Below are positions 56,696-64,000 of a stretch of DNA of 64,000 nucleotides, one piece after another. The notes under the pieces are model-generated. The model searched no databases. It saw only the letters and a list, made by a program, of their open reading frames with translations, and was not told the DNA's origin. The stretch is taken from the NCBI RefSeq assembly GCF_012933465.1, contig NZ_JABBND010000016.1:62001-126000 (forward strand), read 5' to 3'. The stretch is from Actinomycetospora sp. TBRC 11914 (GTDB taxonomy: Bacteria > Actinomycetota > Actinomycetes > Mycobacteriales > Pseudonocardiaceae). The position numbers were made by a program, and so were the translations under genes. Within the stretch, counting starts at the first letter, position 1; each line of letters begins with the position of its first letter.

Positions 56696-56710
56696 CGGGC
56701 GGTGAGGCGG
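56696..56710. terminator. GC hairpin downstream of the Wzz-like gene
   Basis: GCCCGG-TGA-CCGGGC forms a 6-bp stem with a 3-nt loop just past the stop of the leftward gene at 56720. There is no U-tract. Confidence 0.4.
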
Positions 56711-56719
56711 GGCGGGGGC

Positions 56720-59008
56720 TCAGCCGTCGCGGGAGCCGCGGTCGGTGTCGGTCGAGGCCGACGAGCCCACGCGGTTCGGGGCGCCGTTGGTGCGGGGCCG
56801 CGGTGTGGGGCTCGGGCCGCCCTTGCGGCGCATATCGACGGCGACCGTGTCGGCGTCGAGGCCACCCGGGCGCGCCGGGGGCGTCCCGCCCTTCGGGGCG
56901 GGCGTGCCGGCGGGGGTGCCCTTCGGCTTGATCGACACCGGCTTCCCGGGCGCGGGGAACCGCGGGGTCGGCGAGGCGGCGCCCGCCGTCCCGACGGTCG
57001 TGGTCGGGGCGTCCGAGCCGGCGGCCGAGGCCGACGAGGCGGCCGGGCCGGGCTTCGCGCCCGGGCTCGGCTTCGCGCCCGGGCTCGGCTTCGCGCCCGG
57101 GCTGGGCTTCGCGCCGGGGCTCGGCGCTCCGGTGCGGGACCCGTTCTGCGCGGAGCCGTTGCGGTTCGCCGCCGAGCCGTTCTGGGCCGAGCCGTTCTGG
57201 GCCGAGCCGCTCTGGGCCGAGCCGTTCTGGGCCGAGCCGTTCTGCGGGGATCCCTTCTGCGGCGGCCCGTTCTGCGCGGACGCATTCTGGGGCGAGCCGT
57301 TCTGCCCCGAGCCGGCCGACGCCGGGCTCTTGGGAGCCGGACCACCCTGCGACGGGCCACCCTGCGACGGACCACCCTGCGACGGGCCCTTGCCCGCGGC
57401 GGGGCCCGCCTGGCCCGAGCTCTTCGGCGCGGCGGCCCCCGGCGGCTTCGGCCCGGCCGGCTGTGCCGGGGAGCCGTTCTGCGCGGGCTTGGCGTTGGCG
57501 GGGCCGCCGGCGGCGGAACCGCCGCCCGAGGGCCCACCCGTGCTCCGCGCGGCGGCCGCACCCGCGGCACCCGCCGCACCCGCGGCAGCGCCGGCCGCCC
57601 CCGCGGCCTTCGCGGGTGCGGACGACGGACCACCCTTCGGCGCACCGGAGCTGCCCGGGCCGGGCGACGGACGGCCGTTCTGGCCCGACGGCGAGGGGCT
57701 CGGCTTCGCGGGCCCGGCGGCGGGCTGCGCGCCGGCCGAGCCGGAGGACCCGGAGCCGCTCTGCGGGGTCGGCGAGGAGGGGGTCGGCTTCTGCGCGCCG
57801 CCGGCGCCCCCGGAGGACGCGGGCTTCGGGCCCGGCTGCCCGTTCTGCTGTTGGGACCCCTGGCCGGGTCCCGAGCTCGCGGACTTCGCCGCGGCGGCGG
57901 CCGCTGCCGCCGCGCCGCCCGCGGTAGCGGCCGCGGCGGCGTCCTTGCCGGAGGTCCCGCCGGGCTTGCCGGCCTGCTGGCCCGACGACTGCCCCGGAGC
58001 GTTCGCGGGCTTCGGACCGCTCCCCTGCCCGGAGCCGGAGCCCGGGCCACCCTGGCCCGACCCGCCGGCGTTCGGTCCGGCACCGGACCCGCCCGCCGAG
58101 GCACCGGCCGACGCGGCGGCCGCCCCGGACGAGGAGCCCTCGCCGTCGCGCGCCACCCGCTGCGTGGCCTCCGACGACCCCGGACCGCCCGTTCCCAGCG
58201 AGCCCAGGGCGACGGGGGTGGTCGGCGTCGGGTCGATCGCGGGCCCGGGAGGCGGCGGCCCCATCGGGCGGGGCGGCGGGGGCAGTGGGCGTCCCGGCGG
58301 CGGGTAGTAGCCGGGCGGCGGCGCCATCATCGGGTTCGCGCCCGTGGGCGGTCCGACCACGCGGGGCGCGCTGCCCGGGTCGCTATTGATCCAGGAGCGC
58401 ACCCGGCCCCAGAGACGGCGCAGGAACGGCGCGAAGAAGAGGGCCACCGCGAGCAGCACGAGCAGCAGCCCGACGACCGCGCCGACCAGCACGAACACCA
58501 CCGCCGGCGGCATCGGCCGCTCGGTGGGCGTCGACGGGTCGGAGATGACCTGGGTGTTGACGCGCGGCGGCTGCCCCGGGGGCGTCTCGAGCGCGCCGAT
58601 CGCCTGGGTGAAGGCCTGGGTCTCGGCCTGACCGGCCCGCACCGCGTCCTGGGGGCTCGAGCCCTTGACGCTCAGCGTGATGACGGTGGTGTCGCCGTCG
58701 ATGCTGCCCGTGACCCGCTGCGCCAGGTCGGTGCTGTCGATGCCGAGCTGCCGGGCGGCGGGGACGACCACCTGGTCGCTCGACGCGAGCTGCGCGTACG
58801 TCGACATCCGCTGGTTGATGTACTGGTTGGTGTTGTAGGCGCTGTCCGACGAGTCCGAGGACCCGCCTCCGGAGATCAGCACCTGTGAGCTCGAGGTGTA
58901 GTCGGCCCCGGCGAGCCGGAGGTCGACGACGAGCCCGACGACGGCACCGAGCACGGCACCGAGCACGAGCACCCACCACGCCTTGCGCAGTGCGGACGAC
59001 ACGGTCAT
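56720..59008 (-). CDS. Wzz-like chain-length/export protein with a very long low-complexity tail
   Basis: The protein has 762 residues. A first helix (about 11-30), a periplasmic domain with a Wzz-type fold (YTSSSQVLISGGGSS to SDPSTPTERPMPPA) and a second helix (about 168-197) match the YveK/Wzz co-polymerase family, which sets polymer length. Everything after residue 200 is a disordered cytoplasmic tail of about 560 residues rich in Gly, Ser, Pro, Ala, Gln and Asn, with short tandem repeats. No Walker motif or tyrosine cluster is present, so it is not a BY-kinase. The ATG at 59008 is 8 nt behind the previous stop. Confidence 0.88.
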   Translation of the reverse strand: MTVSSALRKAWWVLVLGAVLGAVVGLVVDLRLAGADYTSSSQVLISGGGSSDSSDSAYNTNQYINQRMSTYAQLASSDQVVVPAARQLGIDSTDLAQRVTGSIDGDTTVITLSVKGSSPQDAVRAGQAETQAFTQAIGALETPPGQPPRVNTQVISDPSTPTERPMPPAVVFVLVGAVVGLLLVLLAVALFFAPFLRRLWGRVRSWINSDPGSAPRVVGPPTGANPMMAPPPGYYPPPGRPLPPPPRPMGPPPPGPAIDPTPTTPVALGSLGTGGPGSSEATQRVARDGEGSSSGAAAASAGASAGGSGAGPNAGGSGQGGPGSGSGQGSGPKPANAPGQSSGQQAGKPGGTSGKDAAAAATAGGAAAAAAAAAKSASSGPGQGSQQQNGQPGPKPASSGGAGGAQKPTPSSPTPQSGSGSSGSAGAQPAAGPAKPSPSPSGQNGRPSPGPGSSGAPKGGPSSAPAKAAGAAGAAAGAAGAAGAAAARSTGGPSGGGSAAGGPANAKPAQNGSPAQPAGPKPPGAAAPKSSGQAGPAAGKGPSQGGPSQGGPSQGGPAPKSPASAGSGQNGSPQNASAQNGPPQKGSPQNGSAQNGSAQSGSAQNGSAQNGSAANRNGSAQNGSRTGAPSPGAKPSPGAKPSPGAKPSPGAKPGPAASSASAAGSDAPTTTVGTAGAASPTPRFPAPGKPVSIKPKGTPAGTPAPKGGTPPARPGGLDADTVAVDMRRKGGPSPTPRPRTNGAPNRVGSSASTDTDRGSRDG
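57051..57122. repeat. Four tandem copies of an 18-bp unit inside the Wzz-like gene
   Basis: Units GGCTTCGCGCCCGGGCTC start at 57051, 57069, 57087 and 57105 with at most one or two changes each. They encode SPGAKP repeats on the minus strand. The copy number is likely variable through slippage. Confidence 0.9.
57174..57248. repeat. Five tandem copies of a 15-bp unit encoding QNGSA
   Basis: GAGCCGTTCTGGGCC recurs at 57174, 57189, 57204, 57219 and 57234, the last degenerate. On the minus strand it encodes repeated Gln-Asn-Gly-Ser-Ala within the disordered tail. Confidence 0.9.
57342..57386. repeat. Three tandem copies of a 15-bp unit encoding PSQGG
   Basis: CCACCCTGCGACGGG recurs at 57342, 57357 and 57372 with one base change. 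It encodes Pro-Ser-Gln-Gly-Gly repeats. Confidence 0.9.
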
Positions 59009-59016
59009 CGGTGAGC

Positions 59017-61329
59017 TCACTCCTCCATGGTGCCCGCGCGGGCCGCGGGCCTTCTCGGGGGGCTCGGTACGGGGCCGGACCGGGGTCGGCGATCGGGACC
59101 GGGACCGGGACCGCCCGCCCCGACCCCGGGGCGGCGTGGTGCGGGGGCGCCGGGCACGGGCCAGGGCGTCCACGTCGCGAAGGCCGACGCGGCCGCCATG
59201 AGCGTGACGACGATGATGATCGACGGCCGGTCCACGAGCATGGTCTGCAGGCTCGCCTGCGCCGCGAGGCACGCGATCCCCATGCCCAGGACCACGACCA
59301 TCGGCGCGCCCGGTGTCCGGCGTCTCCACGAGGTCACGACCACGGAGAGCACGCGGACCCCGGCGAAGGCGTACGCGAGCAGGCCGAACACGCCCATGTA
59401 GAGCCAGATCCGCAGGTACTGGTTGTGGATGTAGGGCCGCGGGTCGACGACGGTGCGGCTGTGCTCGTCGTCGTAGGTGATGAGCTCGCCGCCGTAGTAC
59501 TGGCCGACGCCGACGCCCAGCCACGGCTGTCTCTCGAGCGTCGCGTACGCGGCGGCGTTTTCCCGCAGCCGGTCCGGGAGGCTGTCCTCGCCGTACGCCT
59601 GCCCGGTCACGACACTGGAGGCGCGCAGGGCGATCTGCTTGGCCTGGCCGCCGGCCAGCCCGGTGAGGGCGATGCTGAAGCCGATCGCGCCGATGACGAC
59701 GAGCACGGCCGCGCGCCGCACCAGGCCCTTGGGCCCGTGGGTGACGGCGGCGACGGCCACGATGAGCAGGACCAGCGGTGCCCAGGTGGACCGGTTGAAG
59801 CTCGCGGCCTCGTGCGCGATGCCGATGAGCAGCAGGCCCAGCCAGACCCACCGCGGCTTGCGCGGCATGAGCGCCGAGAGCAGCAGGACGAGCAGCGGGG
59901 CCCAGAGGTTCAGGGTCGGGCCGGAGAGCCGGGCGACGTCCGACGTCGACGAGCCGGTGATCACCGAGCTGCGCTCGTCGACCAGCAGCCGGCTCCAGCC
60001 CGCGGCCGCCGCGACCAGCACCACCGCGCTGCAGACGCCCGCGAGGTAGAGGAGCACGGACACCAGCTGGTGCGGGCGGCGGGCGAAGGCGAAGTAGACC
60101 GGGAAGAACGCCGCCACCATGAGCAGCGCCCGGTAGTTGTCGATCATCAGGCCGAACTCGCCGCCGAGCGCCAGCGCCGCGACCGCGCCGATGGTGGCCG
60201 CGACGAGGATCGCACCGGCCGGGCCCGCGAACACCGAGCGCGGGGCGAACCCGACGCTGCGTCCGCGCAGGGTCAGCAGCAGCGCGAGCAGCAGGGCGAC
60301 CTCGAGCACCGTCGGGGTGACGGGTCCGAGCTTGACGACGTCGACCTTCTCCGGGAACACGCCGACGCCGGTGAACAGCAGGGCGACCGCGGACCAGCGC
60401 GGGTCGGCGGTCCGCCACGACCACACCGCCGCGGCCAGCACCGCGAACAGCGGGAACACCATGGAGCCGGTGATGCCGTACCCGGCGATCGCCACGGCGG
60501 CGACCCCGACGGTGATCTTGCCCTCGGGACGGCGGAGACCGGCCAGGAGCCCCCGCATCTCGTCGCCCATCACGGTGGCGTTGAGCTCGACCATCCGGCG
60601 CCGCGACCGCACGGTGTGCGGCGGGAGGTCGCGTGCCCAGCGCCCGGGGCGCAGCAGGGAGCAGGCCAGCAGCGACACGATGAACCCGGCGACGCCGCCG
60701 AGGACGCCCCACCAGCGCGCCTCCTGCACGCCGTGGTCGACCACCGGCCCGCCCGGGTTCACCAGGGTCCCGGCGATCTTCGACTGCTGGGTGCCGGGGT
60801 AGCGCTCGCTCGCGACGATGACGTCGATCGTCGCGCGCGCCGCGGTGGTCGCGTCGGCCGCGACCGTCGCCCGGTCGTTCGACGTGGCGGTGACCTGGAG
60901 GACCTCGGTGCCCGACAGGTGCTTGCCGGTGACGGTCACGGTGGCCGGGTCGAACGGGGTACCCCCGCCGGTCGCGGCGATCTGGACGGCGCGCTGCGCG
61001 ACGGCCTCGCTGCCGGCGACGCCCTCCCAGCTGGTGATGCGGTCCTGCACGTACCGCGAGCCCTTCGCGATGTTGTCGTCCGTCGTCATCGTGTTGTTGA
61101 AGACGATCTCGGCGGTGCTCTGGTAGTGCCCCACCGTGCTGAGGAAGGCCGCGAAGGTGGCCAGCCCGGCGACGAGGGTGGTGACCACGACGACGAGGGC
61201 GGCGACCCGGACGTGCGAGGAGGGGCGTCGCGGGGGCGTGGGCGGATTCCCGCCCGGTCGGCCCGGACCACCGGGACCGGGCTGCGCGCCCGTCGCCCGG
61301 GGGGCCTCGACTGCCGTCATGCTGCCCAT
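59017..61329 (-). CDS. Fusion of Wzz-like co-polymerase domain and O-antigen polymerase/ligase (Wzy)
   Basis: The protein has 770 residues. Residues 40-226 repeat the Wzz plan: helix (41-63), an extracytoplasmic domain (YQSTAEIVFNNT to VDHGVQEAR) and a second helix (206-226). Residues about 260-735 form 11-13 helices of the O-antigen polymerase/ligase family, with a large loop holding LERQPWLGVGVGQYYGGELI and PYIHNQYLRIWLYMGVFGLLAY (Wzy_C/WaaL signature). One chain thus combines length control and polymerisation. The next gene encodes a separate Wzz-like protein 8 nt downstream. Confidence 0.9.
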   Translation of the reverse strand: MGSMTAVEAPRATGAQPGPGGPGRPGGNPPTPPRRPSSHVRVAALVVVVTTLVAGLATFAAFLSTVGHYQSTAEIVFNNTMTTDDNIAKGSRYVQDRITSWEGVAGSEAVAQRAVQIAATGGGTPFDPATVTVTGKHLSGTEVLQVTATSNDRATVAADATTAARATIDVIVASERYPGTQQSKIAGTLVNPGGPVVDHGVQEARWWGVLGGVAGFIVSLLACSLLRPGRWARDLPPHTVRSRRRMVELNATVMGDEMRGLLAGLRRPEGKITVGVAAVAIAGYGITGSMVFPLFAVLAAAVWSWRTADPRWSAVALLFTGVGVFPEKVDVVKLGPVTPTVLEVALLLALLLTLRGRSVGFAPRSVFAGPAGAILVAATIGAVAALALGGEFGLMIDNYRALLMVAAFFPVYFAFARRPHQLVSVLLYLAGVCSAVVLVAAAAGWSRLLVDERSSVITGSSTSDVARLSGPTLNLWAPLLVLLLSALMPRKPRWVWLGLLLIGIAHEAASFNRSTWAPLVLLIVAVAAVTHGPKGLVRRAAVLVVIGAIGFSIALTGLAGGQAKQIALRASSVVTGQAYGEDSLPDRLRENAAAYATLERQPWLGVGVGQYYGGELITYDDEHSRTVVDPRPYIHNQYLRIWLYMGVFGLLAYAFAGVRVLSVVVTSWRRRTPGAPMVVVLGMGIACLAAQASLQTMLVDRPSIIIVVTLMAAASAFATWTPWPVPGAPAPRRPGVGAGGPGPGPDRRPRSGPVPSPPRRPAARAGTMEE

Positions 61330-61570
61330 CCCATCGCTCGCTCGGGGCCATCCTGGTCGTCGCGCGTCCAGGCGCTGTCAGATCCTGCTCCCCGGTCCGG
61401 GGTCCTCATCGGATCCCGGGCCTCCACGGTCCCCACGGACGACCACCCGCCCCGGGAGTCTAGGGCGGCCGTCCGACGGCCGAGGCACCCGCCGTCGTCG
61501 GGAGCAGTCCCGCCCGTCCACCACAAGACGCCGCGCCGCGTGGCGCGGTGCGCCCCGAGTGAGACGTGCC
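61330..61570. other. Intergenic region upstream of the Wzz-Wzy gene
   Basis: About 240 nt separate two leftward genes. I see no gene, hairpin or clear promoter box, although the promoter for the Wzz-Wzy pair probably lies here. Confidence 0.3.
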
Positions 61571-62740
61571 TCAGCTCACGCCCGTCTCATGGACGGGGTC
61601 CGCGACCTTCACCACCGGGTCGACGACGACCCAGCGCCCGCCCGACGATTCCACCTCCGGCATGCGGGAACGCATCTCGCCGAGCAGGTCGGTGACGAAC
61701 AGGACCACCTCGTCCGGGCGGCGCCGGACGACCTCGTCGGGCGCCACGATCGGCACGCCGACGCCGGGGAAGCGCCTGCCCTGCTTGCCCGGGGAGCCGT
61801 CCGCGACGGCGGGCAGCAGGTCGGGGCCGATGCGGGCCCGGTTGAGCAGCGGCACGGCCCGCGAGGCCGCCGCGTACCCGATCACCGACCGGCCCGCCTC
61901 CGCGCCCTCGGCGAGGTGCGCGCGGAGCGCGTCGGCGCTGGCGGCGGTGGCCGCATCGAGCCCCGCGACCACGGCGGGGTCGAGCACACCGGCTTCGAGC
62001 TCGCGGGTGACGAGCCCCTCGACCGACGGCACGTCGGCGGGGCCCGGCACCCCGCTCCGGCGCGCGGCGAGGAGCACGGTGCCGCCGTAGAGGTCGAACC
62101 AGAAGGCGTGGGTGGCCTCGAAGCCGACGGCCGCGAGCATGCGCACCAGCACCGGCGTGGAGTAGTAGGCGAAGTGGCCGTGCCGCAGCGCGTTCCACCC
62201 GCCGTCGGCGACGATCGCGGCGAGGCTGTGGAACTGCAGCAGCAGCGTGCCGCCCGGCGCGGTCGCGGCCGCCCGCTCGGCGAGCCCGGCCGTCTGGTCG
62301 GCGGCGTGCATCAGCCCGAAGCAGTCGACGACGACGTCGGCCGGCTCGCTCGACGGGGCCTCGGTGAGCCCGACGGCCGCGAGCAGGTCCAGCCACGACC
62401 CGCCGTGCGGGCTGCCGAACTCGGTGACGGTGCGCCGTGGCGCACCGTCCGGTCCGGCGAGCAGGCCCGCGGCCTGCACCCGGGCGACGGCGTCGCGGGC
62501 CTGCTCGACCATCGCGGCCGGCTCGGCGCCGCGCGGCTCCTCGGGCGTCGTGGGGTCCTCCGCGAGGTTCCCCAGCCCGCACTGCGCGCACAGCCACATC
62601 CGGAGCGGGTGCACCGGGTCGGGGCCCGGGTCGTCCGCGGCGGGGAAGTGGTCGGCCGCGGGCTGGTCACCGAGGTCGAGGACGACGCTGCCGTCGGTGC
62701 TCCCGCACCAGCGGCAGGTCACGGGCTGGGGGCTCGGCAC
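61571..62740 (-). CDS. C-methyltransferase-like protein (sugar 3-C-methyltransferase family)
   Basis: This 389-residue protein has the N-terminal zinc module CRWCGSTDG ... CAQCGLGNL. A SAM-like domain follows (VTEFGSPHGGSWLDLL, then LLLQFHSLAAIVADGGWNALRHGHFAYYS) and a C-terminal subdomain with RSVIGYAAASRAVPLLNRARI. The order matches TylC3/NovU-type sugar C-methyltransferases. The glycine-rich SAM loop is unusual (EFGSPHGG instead of EIGSNDG) and the catalytic HEH is HGH, so activity could differ. The start is GTG at 62740. It is divergent from the epimerase gene. Confidence 0.83.
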   Translation of the reverse strand: MPSPQPVTCRWCGSTDGSVVLDLGDQPAADHFPAADDPGPDPVHPLRMWLCAQCGLGNLAEDPTTPEEPRGAEPAAMVEQARDAVARVQAAGLLAGPDGAPRRTVTEFGSPHGGSWLDLLAAVGLTEAPSSEPADVVVDCFGLMHAADQTAGLAERAAATAPGGTLLLQFHSLAAIVADGGWNALRHGHFAYYSTPVLVRMLAAVGFEATHAFWFDLYGGTVLLAARRSGVPGPADVPSVEGLVTRELEAGVLDPAVVAGLDAATAASADALRAHLAEGAEAGRSVIGYAAASRAVPLLNRARIGPDLLPAVADGSPGKQGRRFPGVGVPIVAPDEVVRRRPDEVVLFVTDLLGEMRSRMPEVESSGGRWVVVDPVVKVADPVHETGVS

Positions 62741-62781
62741 GGGTCGGGGTCCTCTCGGGCGGTGGTGGGAGGCTTGCGGGC

Positions 62782-63327
62782 ATGGAGGTTCGCACGAGCG
62801 CGATCGACGGTGTCCTGGTGTTCGTCCCCACCCCGCACCGCGACGACCGGGGACTGTTCACCCGCACGTTCGACACCGCGATCGCCGCCGAGCACGGCGT
62901 CGACCTCGGGCCGGTCGCGCAGGACAGCCAGTCCCGGTCGCGGGCCGGGACGATCCGGGGCATGCACGGCCGCCGCGGAGCCGGCGAGGCGAAGCTGGTG
63001 CGGGTGGCGCACGGCGCGGTCCACGACGTCCTCGTCGACGCCCGGCCGACGTCGCCGACGTTCGGCACCGTGGCGGGCTTCCGGCTCGACGACGTCGACT
63101 TCCACCACCTCTACGTGCCCGCCGGCCTGCTGCACGGGTTCCAGGCCCTCACCGACGCCGACGTCTGCTACCGGATCGACACCCCGCACGCGCCGGGCGA
63201 GGACGTCGGGGTGGCGTACGACGACCCGGACCTCGCGATCTCCTGGCCCCTCGAGGTCACCGCGATCTCCGAGCGCGACCGGACGGCGGGCTCCTGGAAG
63301 GACCTGCGGGCCCAGCTCGGCGCCTGA
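62782..63327 (+). CDS. RmlC-like dTDP-4-keto sugar epimerase
   Basis: This 181-residue cupin has the RmlC features: PHRDDRGLFTRTFD, RAGTIRGMHGRRGAGEAKLVRVAHGAVHDVLVDAR with the catalytic His in RGMH, and VPAGLLHGFQALTDADVCYRID. Where 3,5-epimerases have a catalytic Tyr-Tyr before the P-x-x-E-x-G motif, this protein has Pro-His (DTPHAPGEDVG). It may therefore epimerise only one centre or act differently. It is divergent from the C-methyltransferase, and both would act on the same class of 4-keto-6-deoxysugar. Confidence 0.86.
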   Translation: MEVRTSAIDGVLVFVPTPHRDDRGLFTRTFDTAIAAEHGVDLGPVAQDSQSRSRAGTIRGMHGRRGAGEAKLVRVAHGAVHDVLVDARPTSPTFGTVAGFRLDDVDFHHLYVPAGLLHGFQALTDADVCYRIDTPHAPGEDVGVAYDDPDLAISWPLEVTAISERDRTAGSWKDLRAQLGA

Positions 63328-63394
63328 CCCGACGCCGCGAGGGGAGGATCCGGCCGCTCTTGTCGACCGAGGGTTCCCCGCGCGCGGCGGGCCG

Positions 63395-64000
63395 TCAGGA
63401 GACCGGGCGCAGCGTGGCGTCGAGCGTCCCCGCCGCCTGGCGGTGGGCCAGCACCGCGAGGCGGGTGAAGCGCTGGTCGAACGCCTCCTGGGTGAGTCCG
63501 CGCTCCCGGTACTCCCGCAGCAGCTCGGCGGCGCCGTCGGCCACCGACCACGCGCACCGGAACTCGGGCAGCATCTTCTCGATCTTGGTGAAGTCCACGC
63601 GGTAGGAGCGCGGGTCGCCGCCGGTCTCGCCGGTGACCAGCAGCTCCGCCTCCGGTACGACGACCTTGACGGCCTCGGCGATGTCGCGGACCTGCACGTT
63701 GTTCTCGGTGCTCCCGACGTTGAACGCCTGCCCGCGCACGACGTCGGCCGGCGCCTCCATGGCGGTGATCGCGGCGGAGACGATGTCGCGGCCGTGGCAG
63801 AGCGGGCGCCACGGGGTGCCGTCGCTCATCACCTTGATGACCCCGGAGAGCACCGCGTGCCCGACGAGGTTGTTCAGCACGATGTCGGCGCGCAGTCGCG
63901 GCGAGAAGCCGAACGCGGTGGCGTTGCGCATCGACACCGGCACGAAGTCGTCGTCGGCCAGGTCGACCAGGTCGGCCTCCACCCGCACCTTCGACTCCGC
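63395..64000 (-). CDS. NAD-dependent epimerase/dehydratase (partial, N-terminus off the window)
   Basis: Only the C-terminal 200 or so residues are visible. AESKVRVEADLVDLADDDFVPVSMRNATAFGFSPRLRADIVLNNLV begins just after the catalytic Tyr-x3-Lys site (the visible Lys is in AESK). SDGTPWRPLCHGRDIVSAAI and QAFNVGSTENNVQVRDIAEAV are typical of extended SDR enzymes of sugar-nucleotide pathways. The gene enters from beyond 64000. It is convergent with the RmlC-like gene and probably belongs to the same deoxysugar path. Confidence 0.9.
   Translation of the reverse strand, partial: AESKVRVEADLVDLADDDFVPVSMRNATAFGFSPRLRADIVLNNLVGHAVLSGVIKVMSDGTPWRPLCHGRDIVSAAITAMEAPADVVRGQAFNVGSTENNVQVRDIAEAVKVVVPEAELLVTGETGGDPRSYRVDFTKIEKMLPEFRCAWSVADGAAELLREYRERGLTQEAFDQRFTRLAVLAHRQAAGTLDATLRPVS

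Noticed and set aside
56720-61351. A single 1543-residue protein
   Set aside because: The frame is open, but its upstream part is out of frame with the Wzz-Wzy protein encoded at 59017-61329. The Wzz-like gene starts at 59008.
1-64000. CRISPR arrays, tRNA and rRNA genes
   Set aside because: No regularly spaced repeats with unique spacers, no cloverleaf-like T-loop/anticodon pattern and no rRNA-like sequence were noticed. The tandem repeats at 57051-57386 are coding.
23963-64000. Secondary-metabolite (aminoglycoside) cluster because of StrG-like genes
   Set aside because: No aminocyclitol synthase, PKS or NRPS is present; flippases, Wzz/Wzy and many glycosyltransferases fit a polysaccharide locus better.

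Overview
The window is about 74% GC by eye, uses codons almost always ending in G or C, starts many genes with GTG, and has several genes with a TANNNT box only 6-8 nt before the start codon (leaderless style). Together with a fused glycine/sarcosine-dimethylglycine methyltransferase like the one known from Actinopolyspora, this points to an actinobacterium, probably of the Pseudonocardiales. The lineage is an inference. No rRNA, tRNA, CRISPR array, phage gene or transposase was seen.

Region 1 (1-23.9 kb) is a mixed chromosomal stretch. It holds a truncated K+ channel, a TPR protein, small hypothetical and membrane proteins, glucose-6-phosphate dehydrogenase, a degenerate erythromycin-esterase homologue, a DUF2235 alpha/beta-hydrolase coupled to a membrane-anchored EEP phosphatase, an LppX/LprAFG-like lipoprotein, a membrane protein, a second EEP phosphatase, a lone tatC, a DUF1990 and an SRPBCC protein, a divergent MarR pair next to a DrrAB-type exporter, a second LppX-like lipoprotein, an acyl-CoA ligase divergent from a TetR regulator with a perfect palindrome between them, and a class III nucleotide cyclase.

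Region 2 (23.9-36.9 kb) is a leftward polysaccharide/glycoconjugate run. In transcription order it encodes a GT2, a GT4, a flippase-GT4 fusion, a GT39-like membrane mannosyltransferase and an acyltransferase-3, then two secreted TIM-barrel-like paralogues and UDP-glucose 6-dehydrogenase. Most of the first six genes overlap by ATGA or GTGA, so they look translationally coupled.

Region 3 (36.9-40.7 kb) has an 800-nt gap with a stray terminator and a palindromic promoter, the betaine-synthesis methyltransferase, and an AbiEi/DUF559-like gene flanked by 38-bp perfect inverted repeats.

Region 4 (40.7-64 kb) is a second polysaccharide block in several transcription units: a polysaccharide deacetylase with an uncharacterised partner, a class III aminotransferase, two iron/2-oxoglutarate-type oxygenases, several GT4 enzymes, galE, a Wzx flippase, a GT2-GT4 fusion, a Wzz-like protein with a roughly 560-residue low-complexity tail, a Wzz-Wzy fusion, a C-methyltransferase, an RmlC-like epimerase and a truncated SDR epimerase. 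Together these could make, decorate, flip and polymerise an exopolysaccharide or surface glycan. UDP-glucuronate, UDP-galactose and a C-methylated or epimerised deoxysugar are plausible building blocks. No initiating phosphoglycosyltransferase and no BY-kinase is visible in the window.

Convergent intergenic gaps carry long near-perfect hairpins. One 40-nt unit recurs three times, which suggests a dispersed repeat that also serves as a terminator.
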